Counted from the stretch's first letter, positions 1 to 8,468 are shown. The stretch: DNA of 10,554 nt from Thioalkalivibrio nitratireducens (GCA_011390385.1 JAABSN010000115.1:1-10554); one strand, 5' to 3'. Notes: generated by a model from the letters alone, not told the origin. Numbers and translations: made by a program.

Positions 1-20
1 TCCTACGGTATTCGTTGCAC

Positions 21-113
21 GGCATTTGCGGCGCATGTCCGCAAATGCCTTCGCTTCGCGGTGCCGGCCGTTCCGGCCGGGCATTCACCCGGCAATCTAT
101 TTGATTGCCGGGT
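21..113. repeat. cluster of three short hairpins
   Basis: Three perfect inverted repeats lie in a row. An 11-bp stem (21-31 with 39-49, ggcatttgcgg/ccgcaaatgcc) has a 7-nt loop. A 7-bp GC stem (64-70 with 74-80) has a 3-nt loop. An 11-bp stem (87-97 with 103-113, acccggcaatc/gattgccgggt) has a 5-nt loop. The third could end transcription coming from the left edge, but only a mixed ttaatagtaatctt follows it, not a clean T-run. The rest of 1-204 shows no convincing gene. It must contain the promoter of the following gene, but no clear -35/-10 pair stands out. Confidence 0.6.
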
Positions 114-204
114 TAATAGTAATCTTCCGGGGCCGGAATCGATCCCGCTTCAATTTTCGAATTTCGATCGATGCTTCGATGAGTGATTGGTTCCAGAGGT
201 CGCA

Positions 205-2205
205 ATGAGGACAACTCCCAGCCATCAGGCTCATTCGTTCCTTCTCGGAGGTCTTCTCCTGCTGATCGCGGCCATGAACGCCGCGGCCGAAGGTGCCGGG
301 TCTTCGGATTCACAGCGGGCCGAGCCCGCGTTTTCGGCTCTGCCCTACATCAAGGCAGCGCATTGGTTCGGGCAGGCCTGGCCGGTCAATTTCTGGAACA
401 CCGATCTTGAGTCGATCGCCCGAGATCAATTCGGCTTGCTGCGCGAGGATGGTTTCAACACGGTCGTGTTTCTGGTGCCCTGGCCGGGTTTCGCGCCCGA
501 CCCGACGTCCGGAGACCTCGATCCCGATCGCGTTCGTCGGCTGCGCGGTTTGATGCTTTTGGCCCACGAGGCTGGACTCGACAGCATTATCCGGATCTCC
601 TATGCGTGGGACTGGCTGGATCGAAGCTCGGGGGACAGGCTGCGAAAGCTCTGGACCCATGAGACCTACTACCAGGGATGGCTTGGTCATATCGAAGCCC
701 TCTGGGACGAGGTTCGCGACATTCCGGGCTTCAAGTTCGGATTCTTTTCGTGGGAAGACTTGTGGGGGATCACCTGGTATGAAAGTGCCGATCTGGTGCA
801 ACGGCAGCAGGCCGCGATCGATTCGGGCTTTGTGAACTGGCTGGATCGGGAACTCGGAGAGGAGGTCGTCAAGGAGAATTTTGGTCTCGACGCCGGCAGC
901 GAAATGACGATCGCGATTCCCCAGCGTCGAGAGCCTGCATACCGGTTTTTCATGCAGTTCGTGTCCGAAATGTGGCTGCAGCGGTTCTTTACGCCTGCAC
1001 GACAGCGCTTTCCTCGGCTTTCAATGGAAATCCGGCTCGACAGCGATCCGATCTTCGAAGGGGATCAAATCGTCGACTGGTTCGACCATAGTCCTGCGTG
1101 GAATTTGCCCGGCGCCGAATGGCTGACAGCGTACTGGTCGCCCGCGATGGGCGGACAGAATCAAGGGGAGCAGTTGAGCCCGGAAGAGGCTGCCCAACGG
1201 TTGCAGCGCTCGTTGAATCGAATGGCCGATGCCGTGGATGCGAAGCAGATCTTCATCGGCCAGTTTCTCTTTGAGGATTTCACTCCTGGATACGAGCTGA
1301 ATGGACGGATTCCCCGTGACCAGGTTCCCAGGTTTCTGGAGTTGGCGACCGAGGTGCTTCGCGGGCATTCGGGCGGAGTCGGGTTATGGACCTGGGCTGA
1401 CTATGGGCATGATGGCATCGCCAATCCGGAGTTTCATGCCGGCCTGGCAGGCTGGGAGACCAATGTATCGTCGAGTCTCGCGGGCGATCAGGTGTTGCTC
1501 GGGCCGAACGACTGGATCGCGACCGAGTTGATGAGATTTGCCTATTCCCTCTCGGGTCAGCCGGACCTCGCCGAGCTCTGTGTGCGTGCGCGGGCTCCCG
1601 GAGGGCAGGCTCGTCTGCTTGTGTTTCAGGGCGAAGAAGATGAGCCGTTTGCTGAACTGACGTTTGTCAACGAATTCGCGCGATCCTGCGTCGATCACGA
1701 CCTCGCGGTTCGTTGGCTTCGTTTCGAGGCCGAAGGGAATTTGATCATCGACCGGGTCAACAGTATCGGGTTTGTCCAGCAAAGCGGCATTCGGGATCGA
1801 AATTTCGAACTGAAATCGACCGGGCCCGCCTACCGGGCCTTGAATTCAGGGCTCGATTATCAGCCGCGCCTGAAACGCGAGCGATACGAGGACGGCTGGA
1901 TGGGTGGCAGGCTGGTCACGCAGTTGCACGCCGAGTCAGCCGTCGACTCACTGCGCCTGCAGACTTTCTTGCCCGAAGGCTGGCCGATACAGCCCAGATT
2001 GAGCGTGACGATCGACGGGGACCATGTCGGAGACGTGGAATGCGGCGGTGGTTCAGAGTCAACTTTCACGCTGCCCCGGCCATTGACCGCGGGACAAGCC
2101 GTACTGGTCAGCATCAGTGCATCAGCGGTACATCAACCTTCTGGAGAAGACCGGGAGCTGGGCTGTTATCTGCTCGACCTCTCGCTGCCCGACAAGGCGC
2201 AGTGA
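205..2205 (+). CDS. secreted glycoside-hydrolase-like (TIM-barrel) protein
   Basis: The protein has 666 residues. I start it at ATG 205 because AGAGGT (194-199) lies 5 nt upstream; the same frame is open from a TTG at 187. Residues 1 to about 28 form a signal peptide (hydrophobic core LLGGLLLLIAAMNAAA), so it is exported. Residues about 45-420 read as a (beta/alpha)8 barrel. Aromatic-rich strand ends include VVFLVPWPGF, FGFFSWEDLW and GQFLFEDFTPGY, followed by GLWTWADYG. By analogy with clan GH-A, Glu184 (in WED, strand 4) and Glu357 (in FED, strand 7) would be acid/base and nucleophile. The region from about 450 to 666 looks like beta-sandwich modules (for example LSVTIDGDHVGDVECGG). I do not recognise the GH family or the substrate. 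The gene appears monocistronic and converges on argG. Confidence 0.75.
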   Translation: MRTTPSHQAHSFLLGGLLLLIAAMNAAAEGAGSSDSQRAEPAFSALPYIKAAHWFGQAWPVNFWNTDLESIARDQFGLLREDGFNTVVFLVPWPGFAPDPTSGDLDPDRVRRLRGLMLLAHEAGLDSIIRISYAWDWLDRSSGDRLRKLWTHETYYQGWLGHIEALWDEVRDIPGFKFGFFSWEDLWGITWYESADLVQRQQAAIDSGFVNWLDRELGEEVVKENFGLDAGSEMTIAIPQRREPAYRFFMQFVSEMWLQRFFTPARQRFPRLSMEIRLDSDPIFEGDQIVDWFDHSPAWNLPGAEWLTAYWSPAMGGQNQGEQLSPEEAAQRLQRSLNRMADAVDAKQIFIGQFLFEDFTPGYELNGRIPRDQVPRFLELATEVLRGHSGGVGLWTWADYGHDGIANPEFHAGLAGWETNVSSSLAGDQVLLGPNDWIATELMRFAYSLSGQPDLAELCVRARAPGGQARLLVFQGEEDEPFAELTFVNEFARSCVDHDLAVRWLRFEAEGNLIIDRVNSIGFVQQSGIRDRNFELKSTGPAYRALNSGLDYQPRLKRERYEDGWMGGRLVTQLHAESAVDSLRLQTFLPEGWPIQPRLSVTIDGDHVGDVECGGGSESTFTLPRPLTAGQAVLVSISASAVHQPSGEDRELGCYLLDLSLPDKAQ

Positions 2206-2280
2206 TCCTGCGCTTCTTGCCTTGCGGAGATCGTCAGGCACACTCGAACGGGAGAATGCCTGTGCCGGCCGCGTGTCCCT

Positions 2281-3516
<1,236 letters not shown>

Positions 3517-3804
3517 GAACTCGGACCCGGGTTCGTTCGGATAACAAAACAGCATAAAGCGAACGAAACCGCCTCGCCGGCTTGCCGGAGCGAATTGGTC
3601 TCAGCCCGGGTCGGTGCACCTGCCGGATTTCCGCGGCACGGGGCTGCCACTCATCGCCCGCCCCGCCGATGGCCGCGGTTCTTCTTTGGTGGTAATCTGA
3701 ACTTCGGATATCCCGCTGCGGATGTTTCGAAGCGCTTCTCGATCGCATTGACCTCGCTTGCTGAGCCGAGCAGCAGGGAGGTAGAACAATCAAGGCGAAT
3801 CGCC

Positions 3805-5544
3805 GTGGATGAGCTGCATGCAGAAGAGTTGACAGAAGCGCTGGCCACTGCCGAACGGCGGCGGCGAGAAGCGCAGCGACTCTCCGGAGTCGGCTTCTGG
3901 GAGCTCGACCACAGGCACGGATCGCTCTACTGGTCGGAAGAAATCTTCGCAATTTATGGACTCGAAGCCAATGCGCTCGAGCCGAGCTACGAGATTTTCA
4001 CCAGTCTCATCCACGATGAGGACCGTGACCTCGTGACGTCTGCCTACCAGCAGTCGGTGGAGTCTGGAAAGGGGTATGACATCCGCTATCGGATCAAGGC
4101 CGGCGACGCGGTGAAGTGGATCGAAGCCCGCGGCGTGACGTACTACGATGAGGCGGGTCAACCGGAGCGGTCCATCGGCACAGCCCGGGACATCTCCGAG
4201 GTCATCGATGCGCAGCAGGCAACGGAGCACCTGGCCACGCACGATGCACTGACCGATCTCCCGAATCGAAACCTGTTTTCCCGGCAGATCGAGAAGGCGC
4301 TTCGAGTCGCAAACTCGGATCGAACATTGCTGGCCATCCTGTTCATCGATCTCGATGATTTCAAACGAATCAACGATCGGCATGGTCATGATGTCGGCGA
4401 CGAGGTACTGATTTCAGTCGCTCGGCACCTGAAGTCCGTTCCAATCCAACGAAGCATGTTCGCGCGCATCGGGGGAGATGAGTTCGTCGGGCTTGTGACC
4501 GGAGCCGATCCGGCGGAAATCGATCTCGCGGTTCGGCACGTCAAGAACGCCATCGAAACTGACTATGAAACCCGTGCCGGCTCGTTCCGGGTGCAGGCGA
4601 GTCTCGGCGTGACCATCTACCCGCAGGACACCGTTGCGCCGGACGAGCTACTGCGCCATGCCGATCATGCAATGTACGAAGCCAAGGAAATGGGCAAGTC
4701 CCGGATTCGATACTTCGACGCCACAACGCATCGATCGAATCGCTCGCGACATCAGTTGCTGCTCGATATCGAACATGCGATCCGGACGGGTCAGTTCGAC
4801 CTGTATTTTCAACCGCGCGTCTGTCTCGCCGACGGTTCGCTGTCTGGCGCTGAGGCCTTGCTGCGATGGTTTCGCCCGGAGGGTCCCGTTTCCCCGGTCG
4901 AGGTCATCGAGGCCATCAGCGGGACGTCGCTCGAATGGGAACTGGATGCCTGGGTGGTGCAGGCCGTCCTGCGCCAGATCGAAGTCTTCCGCGCGCATGG
5001 ATTGCAGGGGCCATTCAGTCTGAACGCCAACCCAAGCACGATCGAAGACGACCGTTTGCCTGCCTTGCTTTCCCGACTGCTGGCTACGCAAGGTGTGTCG
5101 GGTCAGGATCTTGAAATCGAGATCCTGGAAGTTGCTTCGATTCGGAGCCTGGAACGAACGAACGAGATTCTGAATCGCTGCAAGGAACTCGGTGTCGGTT
5201 TCTCGCTGGACGACTTCGGCACCGGTTACGCTTCGCTGACCTATTTTCAATCCCTTCCGATTGACCGTCTGAAGATCGACCGGCGCTTCGTCAGGGAATT
5301 GCTTTCCGAGAAGGGGAGTCTTGCACTGATCAAGAGCATTCTGGCGATCGCCGACGCGAATGATTGTCCGGTGGTGGCAGAAGGGATCGAGTCGCATGAC
5401 TTTGCCCGCGTGCTACGCAATCTGGGTTGCGCCTACGGCCAGGGATTCGGGCTTGCAAGGCCCATGGCCGTTGAAGACTATCTCGCGTGGGCCCGTACCT
5501 GGCGACCTGAGACGTTTACTGCCGCGCTGGAAGATTCTGAATGA
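3805..5544 (+). CDS. PAS-GGDEF-EAL c-di-GMP turnover protein
   Basis: This cytoplasmic signalling protein has no membrane segment. From GTG 3805 it has 579 residues. In order they are an N-terminal charged helix (about 1-25), a PAS/PAC sensor (about 25-135), a GGDEF domain (about 140-305, intact GGDEF at 223-227) and an EAL domain (about 320-565). EAL residues expected for metal-dependent c-di-GMP hydrolysis are present: E350 in EALLRW, N in SLNAN, E in LEIEILE, D469-D470 in DDFGTGYASL, K in LKIDRRFV and E in VVAEGIES. The allosteric RxxD site before GGDEF is lost (IQRS). Both synthesis and hydrolysis are possible; the net activity cannot be read from sequence. The start is uncertain. GTG 3805 has AAGG 9 nt upstream; the strong AGGGAGGT at 3775-3782 is 22 nt away; TTG 3748 is an in-frame alternative. 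The frame stays open far upstream only because it runs antisense to argG. Confidence 0.93.
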   Translation: MDELHAEELTEALATAERRRREAQRLSGVGFWELDHRHGSLYWSEEIFAIYGLEANALEPSYEIFTSLIHDEDRDLVTSAYQQSVESGKGYDIRYRIKAGDAVKWIEARGVTYYDEAGQPERSIGTARDISEVIDAQQATEHLATHDALTDLPNRNLFSRQIEKALRVANSDRTLLAILFIDLDDFKRINDRHGHDVGDEVLISVARHLKSVPIQRSMFARIGGDEFVGLVTGADPAEIDLAVRHVKNAIETDYETRAGSFRVQASLGVTIYPQDTVAPDELLRHADHAMYEAKEMGKSRIRYFDATTHRSNRSRHQLLLDIEHAIRTGQFDLYFQPRVCLADGSLSGAEALLRWFRPEGPVSPVEVIEAISGTSLEWELDAWVVQAVLRQIEVFRAHGLQGPFSLNANPSTIEDDRLPALLSRLLATQGVSGQDLEIEILEVASIRSLERTNEILNRCKELGVGFSLDDFGTGYASLTYFQSLPIDRLKIDRRFVRELLSEKGSLALIKSILAIADANDCPVVAEGIESHDFARVLRNLGCAYGQGFGLARPMAVEDYLAWARTWRPETFTAALEDSE

Positions 5545-5642
5545 AGGAAGACGGGAATGCGGCACGCTGCGGCTCCGTCGACAAGGCCTGCTGATTCGGC
5601 GCCGCTCCGGGAGCGTGGATTCACGATCAAGAGTCGAGCTCA

Positions 5643-6212
5643 ATGGACATCTTTGAATACACCGCGGTCCTGACATCGATCATCATCGGCCTCGGAATCG
5701 CGCACCTGCTGCGCGGTTTTGCCGGTCTCATCCAACATCCCGAGAAGGCTAGACCCTACTGGGTGCACCTCCTGTGGGTCGGGTACATGTTCTTCACGCT
5801 GGTGTTCTGGTGGTGGTGGGAGTTCCGGCTCGGCGAGATCGAAACGTGGACGTTCCAGGTCTACCTGTTTGTCGTTTTCTACGCATTCGTCCTGTTTCTG
5901 ACCAGTGCGCTGCTGTTTCCCGCCAGCATGGAAGGCTACGAGGATTTCCGGGACTATTTCTACGCCAAACGTCGCTGGATCTTCGGTCTGATCGCGACGA
6001 CTTATGTCATCGACGTGGGCGATACGATGCTGAAAGGTCAGGACCACCTGGCCGGACTTGGCTTGGAGTATGCAATCTCGACGGCACTTCAGTTCATCCT
6101 TGCCGTCCTCCTGATGTGGGTGCGCAACGAACGTTTCCATGCGACGCTGGCGATCGTGATGTTCGCCTACCAGGTGTCCTGGGCATTCCGCATGTTTGGC
6201 ACGGTGTCCTGA
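5643..6212 (+). CDS. six-helix integral membrane protein, unknown function
   Basis: The protein has 189 residues and I do not recognise a named family. It is almost entirely hydrophobic. Six membrane helices can be read at about 7-30, 39-60, 69-92, 111-130, 141-160 and 166-186. They are joined by short loops, some of them charged (RDYFYAKRR at about 103-111; RNERFH at 161-166). A run of four Trp (FWWWWEF, 55-61) at the end of helix 2 is conspicuous. There is no cleavable signal peptide. ATG 5643 follows the c-di-GMP gene by 98 nt with only a weak purine stretch as ribosome binding site, so co-transcription is possible but unproven. The TGA stop directly abuts the inverted-repeat element, whose first bases would provide a second in-frame stop (TAC TAA). 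Confidence 0.8.
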   Translation: MDIFEYTAVLTSIIIGLGIAHLLRGFAGLIQHPEKARPYWVHLLWVGYMFFTLVFWWWWEFRLGEIETWTFQVYLFVVFYAFVLFLTSALLFPASMEGYEDFRDYFYAKRRWIFGLIATTYVIDVGDTMLKGQDHLAGLGLEYAISTALQFILAVLLMWVRNERFHATLAIVMFAYQVSWAFRMFGTVS

Positions 6213-6482
6213 TACTAATGCAACCGGAAGTATTGCCACATTCAGCTTGTCTCTGAAGCGTCCGTGGCAAGGCGTTGGCGCGAAGTCTGTAGCCGGGTCT
6301 ACATCGAGCGACAACAACGCAGTGCATGGGCGCTTCAGAGGCAAGCCCGAAGGGGGCTCCGGACGAATTCGCCTGCGGCGTTAAAGTGCCTCGACGTAGA
6401 ACAACGATGCCTTCGTCACTTTGCCTTGCACGCGAATCCGTCCGTAGCCCTGAATGAGGCAATACTTCCGGCTGCATTAGTA
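6213..6482. mobile_element. MITE-like element with 33-bp terminal inverted repeats
   Basis: The ends 6213-6245 and 6450-6482 are inverted copies matching at 31 of 33 positions (tactaatgcaaccggaag... against its complement). If the outermost TA on each side is the duplicated target, the element proper is 6215-6480 (266 bp), with TA duplication as used by IS630/Tc1-mariner-type transposases. Inside are two further hairpins. The first pairs 6245-6260 with 6331-6346 (15/16 matches) and continues imperfectly inward. The second pairs 6354-6376 with 6428-6450 (20/23). Folded, the whole forms a three-stem junction. No credible protein is encoded, so any mobility would depend on a transposase in trans. 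There is no second copy in this window. Confidence 0.85.
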
Positions 6483-6486
6483 AGCG

Positions 6487-7320
6487 TCAAGTCCCCGGAC
6501 TGGCTGGAAAGGCACTGCGAATCACCTCGAAGTAGGCGGCAGGCGCGCTGGTGGCATGGTGCCCGCCGGGCAGGTGGATGACGTCGAGTTCGAACGGTTT
6601 TTCATCTCGTCTGGACCAGGTGTCGATCCATTGCAGCGCAGGCACACGAAAACGGGGTTCTTCCTCGCTACCGATGGCGACGACGAGTCGTGACTTCGAT
6701 CCGGTCTCGGCCGGCTGTGCGTCCAGGAAGTGCTCGAGATTGGCATGCAGCGCAGGATTAACGGCAACCAATGTTGAAAACAGCCCGGGGTGGTTCAGCG
6801 CCGCATGGATCGCGAACTGCCCGCCCAGGGACTGCCCCAGCAGCAGGGTTCGCGACGACTCGATCCGATAGCGCTCGAACAGTTCGGGCAGCAGTTCCTC
6901 GGCGAGAAAGGACTGAAATGCTTCAGCACCGCCGAAGTAGTCGACCTGGGACGAAGGCGCAGTGAAATCGGTTCCGCGCAGATTGCCATTGGAGAAACCG
7001 AGCCCGCCGTAGGAAACGCCGACCAGGATGACTTCGCGGGCACTGTCCTGCACCTCCATCATGAGCTGGAACGGTGCCAGCATCGGAAAGAGAATGCCCC
7101 CGTCGAGCAGCAGCGCCATCGGGTAGTCGCGTTCGGATTCGGAATAGCTCCTGGGCAGCCGTGCGATCACATGGAAGCTCCTTCCCAATGCCCGGGCTTC
7201 GATCTCGAAAATCTCGCGTTCTCCAAGGCCGAACAGCGGATCGGGCAGGTGTTGTCCGTTGGCATGTCCCGTGCTCCAGGAAACGAACAGCGTGAGAACC
7301 AACGCAGGGAAAAGCTTCAT
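6487..7320 (-). CDS. secreted alpha/beta-hydrolase (putative esterase, IroE/Fes-like)
   Basis: The protein has 277 residues with an N-terminal signal peptide (hydrophobic FPALVLTLFVSW, cleavage probably near residue 20-23), so it is likely periplasmic or secreted. The fold is of the esterase-D/putative esterase type (Pfam PF00756-like). Landmarks are ALLLDGG at 69-75, the oxyanion region VGVSYGG at 100-106, the nucleophile elbow GQSLGG with Ser164, and the C-terminal GGHHAT with catalytic His254 (or 255). The acid is probably in the GSEEE segment around 217-221. Relatives hydrolyse ester bonds, including those of siderophores, but no iron-uptake gene is near and the substrate is unknown. ATG 7320 has AGAAGGA upstream with about 8 nt spacing. 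The stop lies 4 nt from the MITE-like element; the gene converges on the membrane protein gene and diverges from the rhodopsin gene. Confidence 0.88.
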   Translation of the reverse strand: MKLFPALVLTLFVSWSTGHANGQHLPDPLFGLGEREIFEIEARALGRSFHVIARLPRSYSESERDYPMALLLDGGILFPMLAPFQLMMEVQDSAREVILVGVSYGGLGFSNGNLRGTDFTAPSSQVDYFGGAEAFQSFLAEELLPELFERYRIESSRTLLLGQSLGGQFAIHAALNHPGLFSTLVAVNPALHANLEHFLDAQPAETGSKSRLVVAIGSEEEPRFRVPALQWIDTWSRRDEKPFELDVIHLPGGHHATSAPAAYFEVIRSAFPASPGT

Positions 7321-7422
7321 CGGCCCGTTCCTTCTGACGAGGTGGTGAGGAATTCAAGTGTAGCTTGGCGTCGGCACGGTGATCGCGTGGACGACCGATG
7401 AACCATCCTTTCAGTTGCTGGC

Positions 7423-7438
7423 ATTCGAATATTCGAAT
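7423..7438. promoter_or_regulatory. 16-bp perfect palindrome, candidate operator
   Basis: attcgaatattcgaat is a perfect palindrome and also two tandem copies of the self-complementary octamer attcgaat. It stands out as AT-rich in a GC-rich background and lies about 100 bp from the hydrolase start and 236 bp before the rhodopsin start. A dimeric regulator could bind here and govern either gene. That is inference. Confidence 0.45.
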
Positions 7439-7510
7439 AGCGCTTTTATTCGCCCTGTTTCCCGCGCATGGTGGATCCTCATGGGCGCAAGAGGCTGTTC
7501 CGGTTCACCG

Positions 7511-7591
7511 CGTTCATGTCTGTCAAGACTGCTTTCACGTTCTGTTGTTGCGTAGTTCACGCATGTGATCCTGTCGTTCATGTTTCTCAAG
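7511..7591 (+). repeat. 17-bp imperfect direct repeat in the rhodopsin leader
   Basis: cgttcatgtctgtcaag at 7511-7527 recurs as cgttcatgtttctcaag at 7575-7591, matching at 15 of 17 positions. The starts are 64 bp apart, about six helical turns. The copies could be paired regulator sites or a small duplication. Confidence 0.5.
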
Positions 7592-7641
7592 GCGGCGCTT
7601 CACTTCGCCCGGGTAGCCTCCTCAATCGCGCACCGCTCGGT

Positions 7642-7670
7642 GCCTTCATTCAACCGACAGAAGGCTTTTT
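7642..7670 (+). promoter_or_regulatory. hairpin overlapping the rhodopsin ribosome binding site
   Basis: gccttc (7642-7647) pairs with gaaggc (7660-7665), and five T follow directly (7666-7670). The ribosome binding site AGAAGG (7659-7664), 9 nt before ATG 7674, lies in the 3' arm. A competing 5-bp stem, tcggt (7637-7641) with accga (7653-7657), uses bases of the first stem's loop. The arrangement could hide the ribosome binding site or act as a weak attenuator. The stems are short. Confidence 0.4.
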
Positions 7671-7673
7671 GAC

Positions 7674-8432
7674 ATGGAAACACTCCCTACGCTCACTCTT
7701 GGCCAGTACAACCTGGTCTTCAACGTCTTCTCGCTGACGCTTGCATCCTTCGCAGCTGCGACCGTGTTCTTTTTCATTCAGCGCGATCGAGTTGCGCCCG
7801 AGTTTCGAACCGCGCTGACGATCACCGGTCTCGTGACGTTTATCGCGCTCTATCACTACATACAGATTCTTTTCGACTGGAAGAATGCCTATGAGCTGGT
7901 TGATGGCGCCTATGTCGCGTCGGGCACGCCATTCAATGACGCCTATCGCTACGTCGACTGGCTGCTGACGGTGCCATTGCTGCTGGTCGAGCTTCTGCTG
8001 GTAATGCGTCTGTCGCGTGGCGAAACGGTCAGCAAGGGATGGCTGCTTGGCGGCCTGGCTGCACTGATGATCATTCTGGGCTATCCCGGTGAGATCAGCA
8101 ATGATCCGGGGACACGCTGGTTGTGGTGGTCGCTGTCGATGATTCCGTTCCTGATCATTCTGTATCAGCTGTTCATCGGACTCGGCGGTGCCATCGCAAG
8201 ACAGCCGGCAGAAGCACGTGGTCTAGTCAGCGCTGCGCGCTACCTGACCGTCGGGGCATGGCTGTTCTATCCAATCGTGTTCCTGTTTCCGATGTTGGGA
8301 CTCACAGGCGCTGGCGCCGAAACCGCGTTGCAGGTCGGTTACTCGATTGCCGATATCGTCGCGAAGGCAGTCTTTGGTCTGCTGATCTACACGATCGCGG
8401 TTCGCAAGACCGAAGCCGCCGGCACGGCCTGA
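7674..8432 (+). CDS. light-driven proton-pump rhodopsin, xanthorhodopsin/Gloeobacter type
   Basis: This 252-residue seven-helix inner-membrane opsin binds retinal and should pump protons outward in light. The Schiff-base lysine is K231 (SIADIVAKAVFG) with D227 one turn before. Helix C (RYVDWLLTVPLLLVE) gives D95 (acceptor), T99 and E106 (donor), the DTE motif of proton pumps. H61 lies 34 residues before D95, as in xanthorhodopsin and Gloeobacter rhodopsin. Against the Gloeobacter protein as I recall it, H87, D121, E132, G178 and K257 all align at a constant offset of 26 without gaps. L103, at the proteorhodopsin tuning position 105, predicts green absorption. At the carotenoid-fenestration position (Gly178 in Gloeobacter) this protein has W152, so antenna binding is unlikely. 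ATG 7674 has AGAAGG 9 nt upstream. The retinal synthase gene follows after 76 nt. Confidence 0.97.
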   Translation: METLPTLTLGQYNLVFNVFSLTLASFAAATVFFFIQRDRVAPEFRTALTITGLVTFIALYHYIQILFDWKNAYELVDGAYVASGTPFNDAYRYVDWLLTVPLLLVELLLVMRLSRGETVSKGWLLGGLAALMIILGYPGEISNDPGTRWLWWSLSMIPFLIILYQLFIGLGGAIARQPAEARGLVSAARYLTVGAWLFYPIVFLFPMLGLTGAGAETALQVGYSIADIVAKAVFGLLIYTIAVRKTEAAGTA

Positions 8433-8468
8433 TCACGGGCCTCTGCTTTTCGAGACCGGACCCTCGTG

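Larger units (their letters stand above)
7321..7673. other. 353-bp intergenic region upstream of rhodopsin
   Basis: This region separates the divergent hydrolase and rhodopsin genes and must carry both promoters. It holds a 16-bp palindrome (7423-7438), an imperfect 17-bp direct repeat (7511-7527 and 7575-7591) and a hairpin at the rhodopsin ribosome binding site (7642-7670). I see no convincing sigma-70 promoter. An open frame from ATG 7468 runs into the rhodopsin gene in another frame and looks like chance. Confidence 0.6.

Noticed and set aside
2206..2280. Possible terminator between the glycoside-hydrolase-like gene and argG (caggca/tgcctg)
   Set aside because: Only 6 bp with a 16-nt loop and no T-run.
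5640..6344. 234-codon minus-strand frame across the membrane protein gene and the inverted-repeat element
   Set aside because: Antisense to a convincing membrane protein, and its first part is translated repeat sequence; no ribosome binding site or fold signal.
6094..6477. 127-codon frame inside the inverted-repeat element
   Set aside because: It begins in the terminal repeat and continues antisense to the membrane protein gene; translated repeat DNA rather than a gene.
7468..7737. 89-codon frame with a CCC motif upstream of the rhodopsin
   Set aside because: Overlaps the rhodopsin start in another frame, lacks a ribosome binding site and has unremarkable composition.
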